Below are positions 43,155 through 53,179 of a stretch of 64,000 nucleotides of DNA, one piece after another. The notes under the pieces were generated by a model. That model saw only the letters and a list, made by a program, of their open reading frames with translations. It had not been told where the DNA came from and searched no databases. The translations under genes and the position numbers were made by a program. Positions within the stretch are counted from its first letter, which is position 1; every line of letters starts with the position of its first letter. The stretch is from Amycolatopsis deserti (GTDB lineage Bacteria; Actinomycetota; Actinomycetes; Mycobacteriales; Pseudonocardiaceae): positions 186,001 to 250,000 of the forward strand of contig NZ_BNAU01000009.1 in the NCBI RefSeq assembly GCF_014653945.1. Reading direction: 5' to 3'.

Positions 43155-44963
43155 ATGGACTTCTGGGCTGAGCAGGCGGAACGGTTGCACTGGGACGTGC
43201 GGTGGTCGGAGGTTCTGGACTGGTCCGGCGCCCCGTACGCGAAGTGGTTCACCGGCGGCCGGCTGAACGCCGCCCACAACTGCGTGGACCGGCACGTCGA
43301 GGCCGGTTTCGGGGACCAGGTGGCGATCCACTGGGTGGGCGAGCCGGGTGACTCGCGGGACATCACGTACGCCCAGCTGCGGGACGAGGTGTGCCGGGCC
43401 GCCAACGCGCTGGCCTCGCTCGGGGTGCGGGCCGGGGACCGGGTAGCGATCCAGCTGCCGATGATCCCCGAGGCGATCGTGGCGATGCTCGCGTGCGCGC
43501 GGCTGGGTGCTCCCCACTCGGTGGTGTTCGGCGGGTTCTCGCCGTCGGCATTGCGGTCGCGTGTCGAAGACGCCGAGGCCAAGGTCGTGATCACCGCGGA
43601 CGGGCAGTTCCGGCGGGGCCAGGCCGTGCCGATGAAGGCGAACGTCGACGAGGCCCTGGCCGGATCGGCGGTGGAGAAGGTCGTCGTCGTGCGCCGCACC
43701 GGCGAGGACGTTCCGATGGGCGAACGCGATGTGTGGTGGCACGAGCTGGTGGACGGCCAGTCCACCGAGCACTTCGCGGAGGCGTTCGATTCCGAGCACC
43801 CGCTGTTCATCCTCTACACCAGCGGCACGACCGGGAAGCCGAAGGGGATCCTGCACACCACGGGCGGCTACCTGACGCAGGTGGCGTACACGCACCAGGT
43901 GGTGTTCGACCACCGGCCGGGCGAGGACGTCTACTGGTGCACCGCGGACATCGGCTGGATCACCGGGCACTCCTACATCGTGTACGGGCCGCTGGCGAAC
44001 CGCGCCACCCAGGTGGTCTACGAGGGCACACCGAACACGCCGCACGAAGGCAGGCACTGGGAAATCGTGCAGAAGTACGGGGTGTCCATCTACTACACCG
44101 CGCCCACGTTGATCCGGACGTTCATGAAGTGGGGCGAGGACATCCCGGCGCGCTACGACCTGTCTTCGTTGCGGGTGCTGGGATCGGTGGGCGAGCCGAT
44201 CAACCCCGAGGCGTGGCGGTGGTACCGCGAGCACATCGGGGCGGGCACGGCGCCGATCGTGGACACCTGGTGGCAGACCGAAACCGGGGCCATCATGATC
44301 GCCCCGCCGCCCGGATCGCCGGAGTTCAAGCCGGGCTCCGCGCAGACGCCGGTGCCCGGGATCTCCGCGATGGTGGTGGACGACGCGGGCAAGGAGGTGG
44401 CGCCGGGCGAGAGCGGATACCTGGTGCTGGACCAGCCGTGGCCGTCGATGCTGCGCGGCGTGTGGGGCGACGACGCGCGGTTCCGGGAAACGTACTGGTC
44501 CCGTTTCACCGGCGCGTACTTCGCGGGTGACGGCGCGCGGTACGACGCCGACGGGGACATCTGGCTGCTGGGCCGGGTGGACGACGTCATGAACGTCTCC
44601 GGGCACCGCATCTCCACGGCCGAGGTCGAGTCGGCGCTGGTGTCCCACCCGGCGGTCGCCGAGGCCGCGGTGGTGGGCGCGGCCGACCCGACGACCGGCC
44701 AGGGCATCGTGGCGTTCGTGATCCCGCGCGACGCCGCCGAGGTGTCCGTCCAGGAGCTGCGGGACCACGTGGCGCGGGAGATCGGGCCGATCGCCAAGCC
44801 CCGGCAGATCATGGTGGTGCCCGAGCTGCCGAAGACCCGCTCCGGCAAGATCATGCGCCGCCTGCTGCGGGACGTGGCGGAGAACCGGGAGATCGGCGAC
44901 GTCACCACGCTGGCGGATTCCGGTGTGATGGCGCAGATCGCGGGTCAGAAGTCGGCCACGTGA
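43155..44963 (+). CDS. acs: Acetyl-CoA synthetase (AMP-forming)
   Basis: Activates acetate, or another short acid, to acyl-CoA with ATP (602 residues, slightly shorter than the usual 640-650). Adenylation motifs: [46 protein letters not shown] and the catalytic Lys in [30 protein letters not shown] is typical of acetyl/propionyl-CoA synthetases. It completes the alcohol -> aldehyde -> acetate -> acetyl-CoA route of the island. Divergent from its likely regulator. Confidence 0.94.
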   Translation: MDFWAEQAERLHWDVRWSEVLDWSGAPYAKWFTGGRLNAAHNCVDRHVEAGFGDQVAIHWVGEPGDSRDITYAQLRDEVCRAANALASLGVRAGDRVAIQLPMIPEAIVAMLACARLGAPHSVVFGGFSPSALRSRVEDAEAKVVITADGQFRRGQAVPMKANVDEALAGSAVEKVVVVRRTGEDVPMGERDVWWHELVDGQSTEHFAEAFDSEHPLFILYTSGTTGKPKGILHTTGGYLTQVAYTHQVVFDHRPGEDVYWCTADIGWITGHSYIVYGPLANRATQVVYEGTPNTPHEGRHWEIVQKYGVSIYYTAPTLIRTFMKWGEDIPARYDLSSLRVLGSVGEPINPEAWRWYREHIGAGTAPIVDTWWQTETGAIMIAPPPGSPEFKPGSAQTPVPGISAMVVDDAGKEVAPGESGYLVLDQPWPSMLRGVWGDDARFRETYWSRFTGAYFAGDGARYDADGDIWLLGRVDDVMNVSGHRISTAEVESALVSHPAVAEAAVVGAADPTTGQGIVAFVIPRDAAEVSVQELRDHVAREIGPIAKPRQIMVVPELPKTRSGKIMRRLLRDVAENREIGDVTTLADSGVMAQIAGQKSAT

Positions 44964-45120
44964 TCGGCCGCCAACCACGACTTGTACAGTGAACAACGGC
45001 CAAATACCGGCGTAATCGGGAAAACAATTTCCGGAATTGCGCCGGTAACGTTCGTGCATTCCGGAACGACAAAGCGGCTGAATCTCCCCTAGATCGTTTT
45101 CCCGGAAAAGGACGTCCCCA

Positions 45121-45720
45121 ATGCGCATGATCAGTCGCGTCCTCGGCACGGCCGCCGTGGCGGGTATCGCACTGCTGGGCCCAGCGCCCGCGGTTTTCGC
45201 GGTCGAGCAACAGGACTACAACTGCTCCGACTTCGAATACCAGGAGGACGCGCAGGCCATTCTCGACCAGGACCGCTCGGATCCCCACGATCTGGACCGG
45301 GACAACGACGGGATCGCCTGCGAAGACCTGCCGCACAAGCCGGCCGGGCAGCCGTCCACGCCCGCGAGCACCGCCACCCAGGCGCCGCCGGTCGCCACCA
45401 GCACCAAGACCACCCCGGCTGACCTGGACTGCGCCGACTTCGCCACCCAGGCGCAGGCCCAGGCCGTCCTCGACGCGGACCGCAGCGACCCGCACCGCCT
45501 GGACGCCGACCACGACGGCATCGCGTGCGAGACCAAGTTCGGTGAGAAGAACACCACCGGCGGCGGCTCGCAGGTGAAGGTCAAGCCGGTCGGTGGCGTG
45601 GACACCGGTGGCGGTGACGAGGGCACCGACGCGGGCCCGGCCGTCGCGGTGGGTGCGCTCGTGCTCGTCGGCGGTGGCGCCGGCACCATGCTGCTCCTCC
45701 GGCGGCGCGCCGGACGATGA
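45121..45720 (+). CDS. Secreted protein with two Excalibur calcium-binding domains
   Basis: Exported protein (199 residues): a signal peptide (about 1-27, ending AVFA), two Excalibur domains (about 30-65 and 100-138) with the calcium loops DRDNDGIACE and DADHDGIACE, a Pro/Thr-rich linker between them, then a Gly-rich stretch and a C-terminal membrane helix (VAVGALVLVGGGAGTMLLL) with RRRAGR. The tail looks like a wall- or membrane-anchoring signal but lacks a clear LPxTG. It overlaps the sortase gene by 4 bases. Role unknown; calcium-dependent surface function is likely. Confidence 0.88.
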   Translation: MRMISRVLGTAAVAGIALLGPAPAVFAVEQQDYNCSDFEYQEDAQAILDQDRSDPHDLDRDNDGIACEDLPHKPAGQPSTPASTATQAPPVATSTKTTPADLDCADFATQAQAQAVLDADRSDPHRLDADHDGIACETKFGEKNTTGGGSQVKVKPVGGVDTGGGDEGTDAGPAVAVGALVLVGGGAGTMLLLRRRAGR

Positions 45721-46352
45721 GCACCGTGCGATGGCGTCGATGGCTCGCGTTCGCGGCCATCGGCGCCACCCTCACCGCCTGCGGCTCCCCGGCCGAGCCG
45801 CAGCCCGCGCCGGCAGCGCCCCCGGCGTCGTCGGTGCCGGCGCAGACCTCCAGCGCCGCCCCGGTGACCACCCCGGTCGACGGGCCCCTGCCGCGGTCCC
45901 GGCCGGTCCGGCTCGATGTGCCGTCGATCGGGGTCAGCACCGGCCCGATCATCGACCTCGGCCTGACCGACGACGGTGAACTCGAGGTCCCCGGCGACGC
46001 GGTCACCACCGGCTGGTTCACCGGAAGCCCGTCCCCGGGCGAGACCGGGCCCGCGGTGCTCGCCGCGCACGTCGACTACAACCACGTGCCCGGCGCGTTC
46101 CACCGGCTCAAGGACACCAAGCCGGGCGACCAGGCGATCGTGCGCCGGGCGGATGGCACCACCGCCGTGTTCACGGTCTACCGCGTCGAGCGGTACCCGA
46201 AGTCGCGTTTCCCGACCGACGAGGTCTACGGCGACACCGCGGGCCCGGAGCTGCGGATGATCACCTGCGGCGGCGACTTCGACCGGTCGACCCGCAACTA
46301 CGCCGACAACGTGGTCGCCTACGCGCGCTTGTCGCAGTCCTACCGAGGCTGA
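45717..46352 (+). CDS. Class F-type sortase
   Basis: Membrane or lipid-anchored transpeptidase (211 residues). An N-terminal hydrophobic segment ends in LTAC, a possible lipobox, and a Pro/Ala-rich linker follows. The sortase domain has catalytic His in VLAAHVDYN, Cys in LRMITCGGDF and Arg in FDRSTRNYADN. The overlap with the Excalibur gene (ATGA) shows coexpression. The Excalibur protein or an unlinked protein may be the substrate; class F sortases often lack an obvious partner. Confidence 0.87.
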   Translation: MSTVRWRRWLAFAAIGATLTACGSPAEPQPAPAAPPASSVPAQTSSAAPVTTPVDGPLPRSRPVRLDVPSIGVSTGPIIDLGLTDDGELEVPGDAVTTGWFTGSPSPGETGPAVLAAHVDYNHVPGAFHRLKDTKPGDQAIVRRADGTTAVFTVYRVERYPKSRFPTDEVYGDTAGPELRMITCGGDFDRSTRNYADNVVAYARLSQSYRG

Positions 46353-47576
46353 TCACGCCAACGCCTCCGTCGGCGTGAGCCGGGCGGCGCGCATCGCCGG
46401 GTACGCGCCGGCGATCGCTCCGACGAGGGCCGCCACCCCGGCGCCGCCGAACAGCGCGAGCGGCGGCAGCACCGCGGGCCAGTCCTGGGTGAGCGCGTAC
46501 CCGGCGGTCACCGCGACCCCGGCCAGCACCCCCACCACCCCGCCGAGCAGGGACAACAGGACCGATTCGGCGAGGAACTGGCCCCGCACCTGCCGACGCG
46601 TCGCGCCCAGCGCCCGCCGCAGCCCGATCTCGCGTCGCCGTTCCAGCACCGAGATCACCATCGTGTTCGCCACGCCGACCCCGCCGACCAGCAGCGCGAC
46701 CCCGCCCAGCGCCAGGAACAACGCGCTGAACGACGACTCGGACAGCCGCTTCGCCGCCAGCGCCTCCGACGGCCGGGTCACCTGCACCTCGCCGGGCCGC
46801 TGCGGGCTCAGCGTGGCGCCGAGAACCGACCGGACGTTCTCCACTTCGGACTCTTCCGCCCGCACGTGCACCGTCGTCGGATGACCGGTGAACCCGAGGC
46901 GCGCCTGCGCCACGTCCCAGCCGACGAGCACCGCGCGTTCGATCTCCGGTGCGAGCGGCATCGCGTCGAGGATTCCGGCGACGGTGAACCACTGGCCGTC
47001 GATCCACACCTGGCGACCGGGTTCCAGCACGCCGAGCCGGGTCGCGGCGACCGACCCGAGCACGACGGCGGGGAACCGCGAGTTCGCCGCGTCCAGGAAA
47101 GACCCGGCGTGCAGGTGCCCACCGAGGACCGGCAGGAGGTCCGGGGTGGCGGCGAGCACGCTCAACCCCGAGGTCTCCTCGGCGTCGATCCAGCCGGTCC
47201 GGCGGACGGTCGCGGACGTGCGCCCGGTCGCGGCCGCCGCGGTGACCGGGCCGATGCGGCGCACGAGGGCGACCGAGGCGGCGGGCAGTTCGGCGACGCC
47301 GTCGCCGAGCATCCGCTGGCCGGGCTCGGCGTGCAGGAGGTTGGTGCCGAGCGCGGCGAGCTGGTCCTGCAGCGCGCGGGAACCGGATGCCGGGATGCTG
47401 ACCACGGCCACGATCGCGGCGATCCCGATCGCGATGCCGAGCGCCGACAGCGCGGCCCGCAACGGCCTGGTGCGCATGCCGTGCATGCCGTGGCCGAGCA
47501 CGTCCCGCGGCCCGAGCCGCGTCGGCCTGGGCAACGGCTCCGGCGTCGGCGCCGGGACGAGGGTGCGCGCAGTCAT
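46353..47576 (-). CDS. MacB/FtsX-type ABC transporter permease
   Basis: Export permease (407 residues): one N-terminal helix ([20 protein letters not shown]), a large extracytoplasmic MacB-like domain (about 60-270) and three C-terminal helices with the FtsX motif [20 protein letters not shown]. It forms a tripartite set with the ATPase and the adaptor upstream. The ATG overlaps the ATPase stop. Cargo unknown; antibiotic or peptide efflux is usual for the family. Confidence 0.9.
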   Translation of the reverse strand: MTARTLVPAPTPEPLPRPTRLGPRDVLGHGMHGMRTRPLRAALSALGIAIGIAAIVAVVSIPASGSRALQDQLAALGTNLLHAEPGQRMLGDGVAELPAASVALVRRIGPVTAAAATGRTSATVRRTGWIDAEETSGLSVLAATPDLLPVLGGHLHAGSFLDAANSRFPAVVLGSVAATRLGVLEPGRQVWIDGQWFTVAGILDAMPLAPEIERAVLVGWDVAQARLGFTGHPTTVHVRAEESEVENVRSVLGATLSPQRPGEVQVTRPSEALAAKRLSESSFSALFLALGGVALLVGGVGVANTMVISVLERRREIGLRRALGATRRQVRGQFLAESVLLSLLGGVVGVLAGVAVTAGYALTQDWPAVLPPLALFGGAGVAALVGAIAGAYPAMRAARLTPTEALA

Positions 47577-48250
47577 GCCGCCACCCCGCTGTCCGATCGC
47601 AACTCGCCATCACGAACCTCCACGCGCCGGGGCATTCCCGCGGCGATCTCGGCCGAGTGCGTGATGACCACGATGGTCGTGCCGGCGGCGTTCAGATCGC
47701 CCAGCAGCGCGAGGATCCCGTCGCCCGTGGTGGTGTCGAGGTTCCCGGTCGGCTCGTCGGCGAGGAGGATCGGCGGCCGGGTCACCACGGCGCGGGCGAT
47801 CGCGACCCGCTGCTGCTCGCCGCCGGACAGCTCGCCCGGCAGGTGCGCCGCCCGGTGCGCCAGCCCGACCCGCTCCAGCGCGTCCCTCGCCAGTCCGGCC
47901 CGCCGGCGCCGCGGCACGCCCGCGTAGGCGAGCCCGCTCGCCACGTTGTCCAGCGCGGTCAGCCCCTCGGTGAGGAAGAACCGCTGGAACACGAACCCGA
48001 TCCACGCCGCCCGCAGGGCCGACAGCTGCCGGTCCGGCAGGGCCGCCACGTCGTGGCCGCGCACCGAGACCGTGCCGGAGCTCGGCCGGTCGAGCGTGCC
48101 CATCAGCTGCAGCAACGTGGACTTCCCGGAACCGGACGGCCCGACGATCGCGAGCATCTCGCCGTCGCGCACCCGCAGCGACACGCCCCGCAGAGCCCGC
48201 ACCCCGCCGGGGTAGGTCTTGCCGACATCGGCCAGTTCGAGCACCGTCAC
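47573..48250 (-). CDS. MacB-type ABC transporter ATP-binding protein
   Basis: ATPase (225 residues) of the LolD/MacB class: Walker [16 protein letters not shown]-loop in [17 protein letters not shown], signature [14 protein letters not shown], Walker [14 protein letters not shown]-loop [11 protein letters not shown] 48250 overlaps the adaptor stop and the stop overlaps the permease ATG, so the three genes are translationally coupled. Confidence 0.93.
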   Translation of the reverse strand: MTVLELADVGKTYPGGVRALRGVSLRVRDGEMLAIVGPSGSGKSTLLQLMGTLDRPSSGTVSVRGHDVAALPDRQLSALRAAWIGFVFQRFFLTEGLTALDNVASGLAYAGVPRRRRAGLARDALERVGLAHRAAHLPGELSGGEQQRVAIARAVVTRPPILLADEPTGNLDTTTGDGILALLGDLNAAGTTIVVITHSAEIAAGMPRRVEVRDGELRSDSGVAA

Positions 48251-49326
48251 GACGTCGTCACCACCCGCTGACCCTCGCGCAGATCCCCGCGCACCTCGAC
48301 CAGCCCGCGCGCGAACAGTCCGGTTTGGACGCCGACCAGGCGCGTGCCGTCGCCTTCCACGACCTCCACCGCCAGCCCGCCCTCGGCGAGCGCGAGCAGC
48401 GCGCCCACCGGCACCGCCAGCACCGACGGGCGGCTGCCGGTGGTGAACGTGACGTCCACCGGCGCGGAGTCGAGTTGCCCGGCCGCGGCGGGGTCGTCGA
48501 GCGTCACGACGACGTCGACGGTCGCCTCCTCGCCCTCCTCGCCGGGCGTCGCGGTGCTGCCCACCGAGCTGACGGTGCCCCGCGTCGCGCCACCTCCGGT
48601 GATGTTCAGTTCCACCTTGTCGCCCTGCTTGGCGATGCCGCGCCTGCTGATCACGAGCTGCACGGTCACCACCCGCTGGGTCCCGGTCAGCTTCGCGATC
48701 TCGCCGCCGGCCGGGTCGCCGATCTGCGCGGTCACCGACGCGACGCGCACCGCGCCGGGCCGCACCACGACCGCGTCCGGCGACAGCCGTCCGGTCTGCT
48801 CCAGCCCCAGCGCCTTCTGCCACCGCTTCAGCGCCGTCGCGGTCGCGTCGGTGAAGCTCGTGTCCGGCGTGCCGAACCCGGTGTAGCCGAGCGCGCGCAG
48901 GTTCTCCTCCAGCACCTGCACGTCCGGGCCCTTCGTCATACCCGCCGCCAGTTCCCGGTAGAACGGGATGCTCCCGTACAACAGGGGAACCGGCTTCGCG
49001 TCCACTGCGTACACGCTCTCCCCACGTTCGATGACGTCGTTCGCCGCGGGCAGACCGGTGATCGTGCCCGGCAGCTTGCCGGTCAGTGACCGCTCGACGC
49101 CGTAGCCGAGCGTGCCGTCCTCGGTGTCCTGTTCGGCCAGGTCGGTGCGCACGACCTCGGCGGTCGCCGGTGCGGCGGGCCCCTCCGGCATCGCCGTGGC
49201 CGGGCTCGCCCCCACCCGGGCGACGATCACCGCGGTGCCGGCCCCGAGCAACGCCACGGCCACCGCGCCCGCGCCGATCCAGCGCAGGCGGCGTCGGCGG
49301 CGCACCTGCTGCGGCCCGGTGCTCAC
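48247..49326 (-). CDS. HlyD/MacA-like adaptor with peptidoglycan-binding domain
   Basis: Membrane-fusion-type adaptor (359 residues). One N-terminal helix ([18 protein letters not shown]), then a PG_binding_1 domain (about 140-190: [35 protein letters not shown]), then barrel/lipoyl-type regions ([22 protein letters not shown]). A peptidoglycan-binding insert is common in adaptors of Gram-positive exporters that span the wall. GTG 49326 overlaps the lipoprotein stop. Confidence 0.85.
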   Translation of the reverse strand: MSTGPQQVRRRRRLRWIGAGAVAVALLGAGTAVIVARVGASPATAMPEGPAAPATAEVVRTDLAEQDTEDGTLGYGVERSLTGKLPGTITGLPAANDVIERGESVYAVDAKPVPLLYGSIPFYRELAAGMTKGPDVQVLEENLRALGYTGFGTPDTSFTDATATALKRWQKALGLEQTGRLSPDAVVVRPGAVRVASVTAQIGDPAGGEIAKLTGTQRVVTVQLVISRRGIAKQGDKVELNITGGGATRGTVSSVGSTATPGEEGEEATVDVVVTLDDPAAAGQLDSAPVDVTFTTGSRPSVLAVPVGALLALAEGGLAVEVVEGDGTRLVGVQTGLFARGLVEVRGDLREGQRVVTTS

Positions 49327-49856
49327 CGCCCGCCCTCCTCGTTGTTCTGCGTCTCCCCGCCCTTCCCCGCGTACTGCTGGCACGCCTCCATCGCCGCGAC
49401 ATACCTGGGGTCGTCCGGCCCACTGCCCTGGATCTTGATGCCGGGGTCGTCGGCCGTCGGGTCCGGCACGTTCACGCCGTGTTCCCGCAGGCACTTGGCC
49501 AGCTGGCGCTGCCTGTCCAGGTCCTCGGGACTGATCGCCTTCGGCGCGCCCGCGTTGGGCAGCAGGCCCTTGCACGCCTCGGTGGCCTCCTCGGCCTTCT
49601 GCCGGTCGACGCCCTCCGGGACGGTGACGTTGATGCCGCCGCCGTCGGTCTTCGGGTCCGGCATGTCGACGCCGTGTTCCCGCATGCACTTGGCGAAGGC
49701 CCGGGCCTGGTCCTCTTCGGTTCCCGCGGCCGGGGCGGACTTCGTCGTCGAAGCCGGCGACGACAGGGACGCCACCCCGCTGCCGCCTCCGTCCGAACCG
49801 CACGCGGTCAGCACCGCCAGCAGGCCGGCGGCCGCCAGCACCAGTCGAACTCGCAT
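49323..49856 (-). CDS. Lipoprotein with duplicated CxREHG motif
   Basis: Secreted lipoprotein (177 residues): signal peptide with LTAC (Cys19), a Ser/Thr-rich spacer, then two related halves. Each half has the pattern AKC(M/L)REHGV(D/N)(M/V)PDP followed by a Gly-Ile strand (about 55-80 and 119-143) and a second Cys (EACKG, EACQQ). Possibly each half forms one disulfide. No function known. It is the first gene of the exporter operon, so it may be an accessory or sensor component. Confidence 0.75.
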   Translation of the reverse strand: MRVRLVLAAAGLLAVLTACGSDGGGSGVASLSSPASTTKSAPAAGTEEDQARAFAKCMREHGVDMPDPKTDGGGINVTVPEGVDRQKAEEATEACKGLLPNAGAPKAISPEDLDRQRQLAKCLREHGVNVPDPTADDPGIKIQGSGPDDPRYVAAMEACQQYAGKGGETQNNEEGGR

Positions 49857-49911
49857 CGTTTTCCTCCTTCGTCGGAGCCACAGGTCTAGCGAACGGGCGC
49901 GCTGGCGGCGT

Positions 49912-49938
49912 TAAGCGAATTCGCTTATCCCCCGCTTA
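49912..49938. promoter_or_regulatory. TAAGCG/CGCTTA operator cluster
   Basis: A perfect 16-bp palindrome, TAAGCGAATTCGCTTA (49912-49927), is followed by another CGCTTA at 49933-49938, 11 bp after the previous one. It lies between the divergent exporter operon and the two-component operon. The 11-bp spacing suits an OmpR-type regulator. Confidence 0.55.
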
Positions 49939-49976
49939 CCCCGACGCGGGCAGACTGGCCGTGGGAAGGGGACGGG

Positions 49977-50633
49977 ATGCGAGTACTCGTCGTGGAGGAC
50001 GAGCGGCTGCTGGCGGACACGATCGCCGACGGGCTGCGGCGGTTGTCGATGGCCGTCGACGTCTGTTACGACGGCGACGCGGCGATGGAACGCGTGGGCG
50101 TGCACGGCTACGACGTGGTGGTGCTGGACCGCGACCTGCCGGGCACGCCGGGCGACGCGGTGTGCCGGGCGCTGCTGGACGGCGGTGGCGAGGCGCGGGT
50201 GCTGATGCTCACAGCGGCCGCCGGGATCGACGACCGGATCAGCGGGCTGGACACCGGCGCCGACGACTACCTGACCAAGCCGTTCGCGTTCGGCGAGCTC
50301 GTCGCGCGGCTGCGGGCGCTCGCCCGGCGGGCGCGGCCCGCGTTGCCGCCGGTCCTGTCGCGGGCGGGTGTGGTGCTGGACCTGCCCCGGCACCAGGCGT
50401 CGCGGGACGGGCGGCACCTGTCGTTGTCCCGCAAGGAGTTCGCGGTACTGGAAGTGCTGATGCGGGCGGAGGGCGCCGTGGTCAGCGTCGAGGACCTGCT
50501 GGAGAAGGCATGGGACGAACACGCAGACCCGTTCACCAACGCCGTCCGCGTCGCGATCGGCACGCTGCGGCGCAAGCTCGGCGACCCGCCGGTGATCGAG
50601 ACGGTGCCCGGCGCCGGTTACCGGATCGGCTGA
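49977..50633 (+). CDS. OmpR/PhoB-family response regulator
   Basis: Response regulator (218 residues): VLVVEDERLL, acceptor Asp in VVVLDRDLPGTPGD, Lys in YLTKPFAF, winged helix with DPFTNAVRVAIGTLRRKLG. ATG 49977 is 50 bp after the palindrome. It shares a base with the kinase ATG downstream (TGATG). Divergent from the MacB-type exporter, which it probably controls. Close in sequence to the regulator at the left edge of the window. Confidence 0.94.
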   Translation: MRVLVVEDERLLADTIADGLRRLSMAVDVCYDGDAAMERVGVHGYDVVVLDRDLPGTPGDAVCRALLDGGGEARVLMLTAAAGIDDRISGLDTGADDYLTKPFAFGELVARLRALARRARPALPPVLSRAGVVLDLPRHQASRDGRHLSLSRKEFAVLEVLMRAEGAVVSVEDLLEKAWDEHADPFTNAVRVAIGTLRRKLGDPPVIETVPGAGYRIG

Positions 50634-51748
50634 TGCGGAACCTGTCGCTGCGCACCCGCTTCTCGCTCATGTTCGGCGCGCTGTTCCTGCTCGCCGGGGC
50701 GATCCTGCTGCTGGTCAACTACGTGCTGGTGGCGCGGTACCTGCCGGAGGCGTCCGCGTTCGCCAGCAGTGAGAACACCCCGCCTGCGGGGTCGGCGCCG
50801 CTGCACGTGAAGGGCCCGGACCTGACCCAGTCCATTTCGGACTACCGGGATTCCGCGGTGCGCACGTTGATCGTGGTGTCCGGTTTCGCGTTGCTGCTGA
50901 CCGGGGCGCTGGCCGTGCTGCTCGGGTGGCTGATGGCCGGCCGGGTGTTGCAGCCGGTGCACGCGATCACGGCGACCGCGCGGCGGCTCGAGGCGGGCAA
51001 CCTGGACCGGCGGATCAACCTGGACGGCCCGCCCGGCGAGCTGAAGGAACTGGCCGACACCTTCGACAGCATGCTCGACCGGCTCGCCGCGTCGTTCGAC
51101 AGCCAGCGCCGGTTCGTCGCGAACGCCTCGCACGAGCTTCGCACGCCGCTGGCGGTGCAGCGCACGCTGGTGGACGTCGCGATGGCCGAAGAGGATGCGA
51201 GCCCGGATCTGCGACGGCTGGGCAGGCACCTGCTGGTGACCAACGAGCGCAGTGAGCGGATCATCGAGGGCCTGCTGGTGCTCGCGCGCAGTGATCAGGG
51301 GCTGGCCGGCAGCGCGCCGGTGCGGCTGGACGAGGTCGCCGAGCACGTGCTGGACTCGATGAGCGGCCTGGCCGACTCGCGCGGGGTGACGCTGCACCGG
51401 TCACTGCGGCCGAAAACCGTGCTGGGCGAACAGGTTCTGCTGGAGCGGTTGGTCACGAACCTGGTGCACAACGCCATCCTCTACAACGAGCCGGGTGGTT
51501 CGGTACGCACGGAGGTGGACGGCGCGCTCGTCGTGGAGAACACGGGTCCGCCGGTGCCCGCCGAGGCGCTGCCCGGGCTGTTCGAGCCGTTCCGCCGCCT
51601 GACCGGGGACCGCACGTCCCACGCGAACGGCGCCGGCCTGGGGCTGTCGATAGTCCGCTCGATAGCCACCGCGCACGACGGCTCGGTACGAGCGGAGCCG
51701 GGACCGGCGGGCGGGCTGCGGGTCACGGTGGATCTGCCGGAGGCGTGA
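50633..51748 (+). CDS. Sensor histidine kinase (HAMP-HisKA-HATPase)
   Basis: Membrane sensor (371 residues): a helix at about 12-33, a short extracytoplasmic loop (about 34-82), a second helix (about 83-103), HAMP (LMAGRVLQPVHAITATARRL), HisKA with RRFVANASHELRTPLAV, N-box LVTNLVHNAILYNEPGG and G-box NGAGLGLSIVRS. The small outer loop is typical of kinases that sense envelope stress or antimicrobial peptides with a cognate ABC exporter. Coupled to the regulator upstream. Confidence 0.93.
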   Translation: MRNLSLRTRFSLMFGALFLLAGAILLLVNYVLVARYLPEASAFASSENTPPAGSAPLHVKGPDLTQSISDYRDSAVRTLIVVSGFALLLTGALAVLLGWLMAGRVLQPVHAITATARRLEAGNLDRRINLDGPPGELKELADTFDSMLDRLAASFDSQRRFVANASHELRTPLAVQRTLVDVAMAEEDASPDLRRLGRHLLVTNERSERIIEGLLVLARSDQGLAGSAPVRLDEVAEHVLDSMSGLADSRGVTLHRSLRPKTVLGEQVLLERLVTNLVHNAILYNEPGGSVRTEVDGALVVENTGPPVPAEALPGLFEPFRRLTGDRTSHANGAGLGLSIVRSIATAHDGSVRAEPGPAGGLRVTVDLPEA

Positions 51749-51895
51749 CCAGCGGAACCGTTGCCCCTCTCCTGGCCGGAAGTGCAGCCGCCACCGAGCG
51801 CCGTCCGGTGCGCCGCCCGGGCTCGGCGGCGCGGCCGCGGGCCTGCCGGAGACGCGTCCGCCGCGGCTTCCGTGGCGGGCCACCCCCGCCGCGGG

Positions 51896-52395
51896 GCCGA
51901 TCCCGAACCGCCGGGCAAGCTGCCGAGTTACCCGGCCACGGCGGTACCCCCGCGGCTCGCGGGCTCGCCCCGTCGCTGAGCGGCCCCGCCCCCGCCCCAG
52001 GGCTGGTTTCGAACCGCCGGCCGTGCTGCCCGGCAGCGGTGGCACCCCAGCGGCTCCCGGCCTCGCCCTCTGGCTGAGCAGCCCCGCCCCCGCCCCGGGG
52101 GGCGATTCCGAACCGCCGGGCCGCCCTGCCCGGCCACCGCGGCACCCCCACGACTCCCGGCCTCGCCCCGTCGCTGAGCAGCCCCGTCCCCTCCCGCTGG
52201 CCGCGCGGGCCCGGCCCACGGGCCGATTACGAACCGCCGGCCGTCCTGCCCGGCCGCGGCGGCACCCCCGCGACTCCCGGCCTCGCCCCTGGCTGAGCAG
52301 CCCTGGCCCTCCCGCTGGCCGCGCGACCCCGGCCCGGGGGCCGATCACGAACCGCCGGGCCGTCCTGCCCGGCCGCGGGGGTACCCCCGCGAGGG
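51896..52395. repeat. Degenerate tandem array of about 100-120-bp units
   Basis: Five copies of a unit begin near CGAACCGCCGG at 51904, 52010, 52109, 52230 and 52346 (spacings 106, 99, 121, 116). They share CCCGGCCTCGCCC and GCTGAGCAGCCCC. Very high GC. The whole 51749-52558 interval lacks any gene with coherent codon bias. Confidence 0.75.
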
Positions 52396-52558
52396 GGATG
52401 GACCAAGCGGGCAACCAACCGGTCCCGATGAACCCGCCGGGCCCCCTGCCCCGCACGAACCCCAGCCCCGAAAACCCCCGGGCAAGTTGCCCGGCCACGG
52501 CGGCACCACCGCGACCCCCAGCCCCTCCCCTGGCCGCGCGGCCCCGGCCCCGCGAGCC

Positions 52559-53179
52559 CTACCGCCGCGCCCGCACCACCGCGTCGTGGATCGTCACCGC
52601 GTTGCCGTCCGGGTCGGTGGCCTCCCGGGGCCGCGCCTCGGCGACCTCCACCGTCCACCCGGCGGGCAGCCAGCTCGCCACCTCCTCCGCGCTGCTGAAC
52701 CGCTCGGGCAGGTTCGGCCGCCCCATCGTGGTCTCCAGGTCGCGCGCGTCGTGGTGCACCAGCAGCAGCGTGCCGCCCGGGGTGACCCACCCGGTGAGCC
52801 GCCCGACCAGCTCACGCAGCTCCGTGTTCCGCAGGTGCAGGAACTGCGCCGAGATCAGGTCGAAGCGCCGGTCACCCGGGTCCCAGGTCCGCACGTCGGC
52901 CCGCACCCACTCGATCCGCTCCCCGACCCCGGCCCGCTCGGCGTGCTCCGCCCCGCGGCGCAGCGCGGTCTCGGACAGGTCCAGCGCCGTCACCCGCCAG
53001 CCGCGCCCGGCGAGCCAGCAGCTGTCGGCTCCCTCGCCGGCCCCGATGTCCAGCGCCGCGCCCGGCGGGAGCTCCCCGGCCTCGGCGACCAGCTGCGGGT
53101 TCGGCCGTCCACTCCAGACGGTCGTGCGCGAGCGGTACCGCTCCTCCCAGAACTCCTCGCCGTACTCCTCAGATCCCAT
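52559..53179 (-). CDS. Class I SAM-dependent methyltransferase
   Basis: Small-molecule methyltransferase-like protein (206 residues). Motif I is ALDIGAGEGADSCWLAGRGW, motif II VTALDLSETAL, and motif IV FDLISAQFLHLRN. The N-terminus FWEERYRSRTTVWSGRPN is shared with the thiopurine/tellurite (TehB/UbiE-like) group. ATG 53179 overlaps the flavoprotein stop by 11 bp, so the genes are likely cotranscribed. Substrate unknown. Confidence 0.85.
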   Translation of the reverse strand: MGSEEYGEEFWEERYRSRTTVWSGRPNPQLVAEAGELPPGAALDIGAGEGADSCWLAGRGWRVTALDLSETALRRGAEHAERAGVGERIEWVRADVRTWDPGDRRFDLISAQFLHLRNTELRELVGRLTGWVTPGGTLLLVHHDARDLETTMGRPNLPERFSSAEEVASWLPAGWTVEVAEARPREATDPDGNAVTIHDAVVRARR

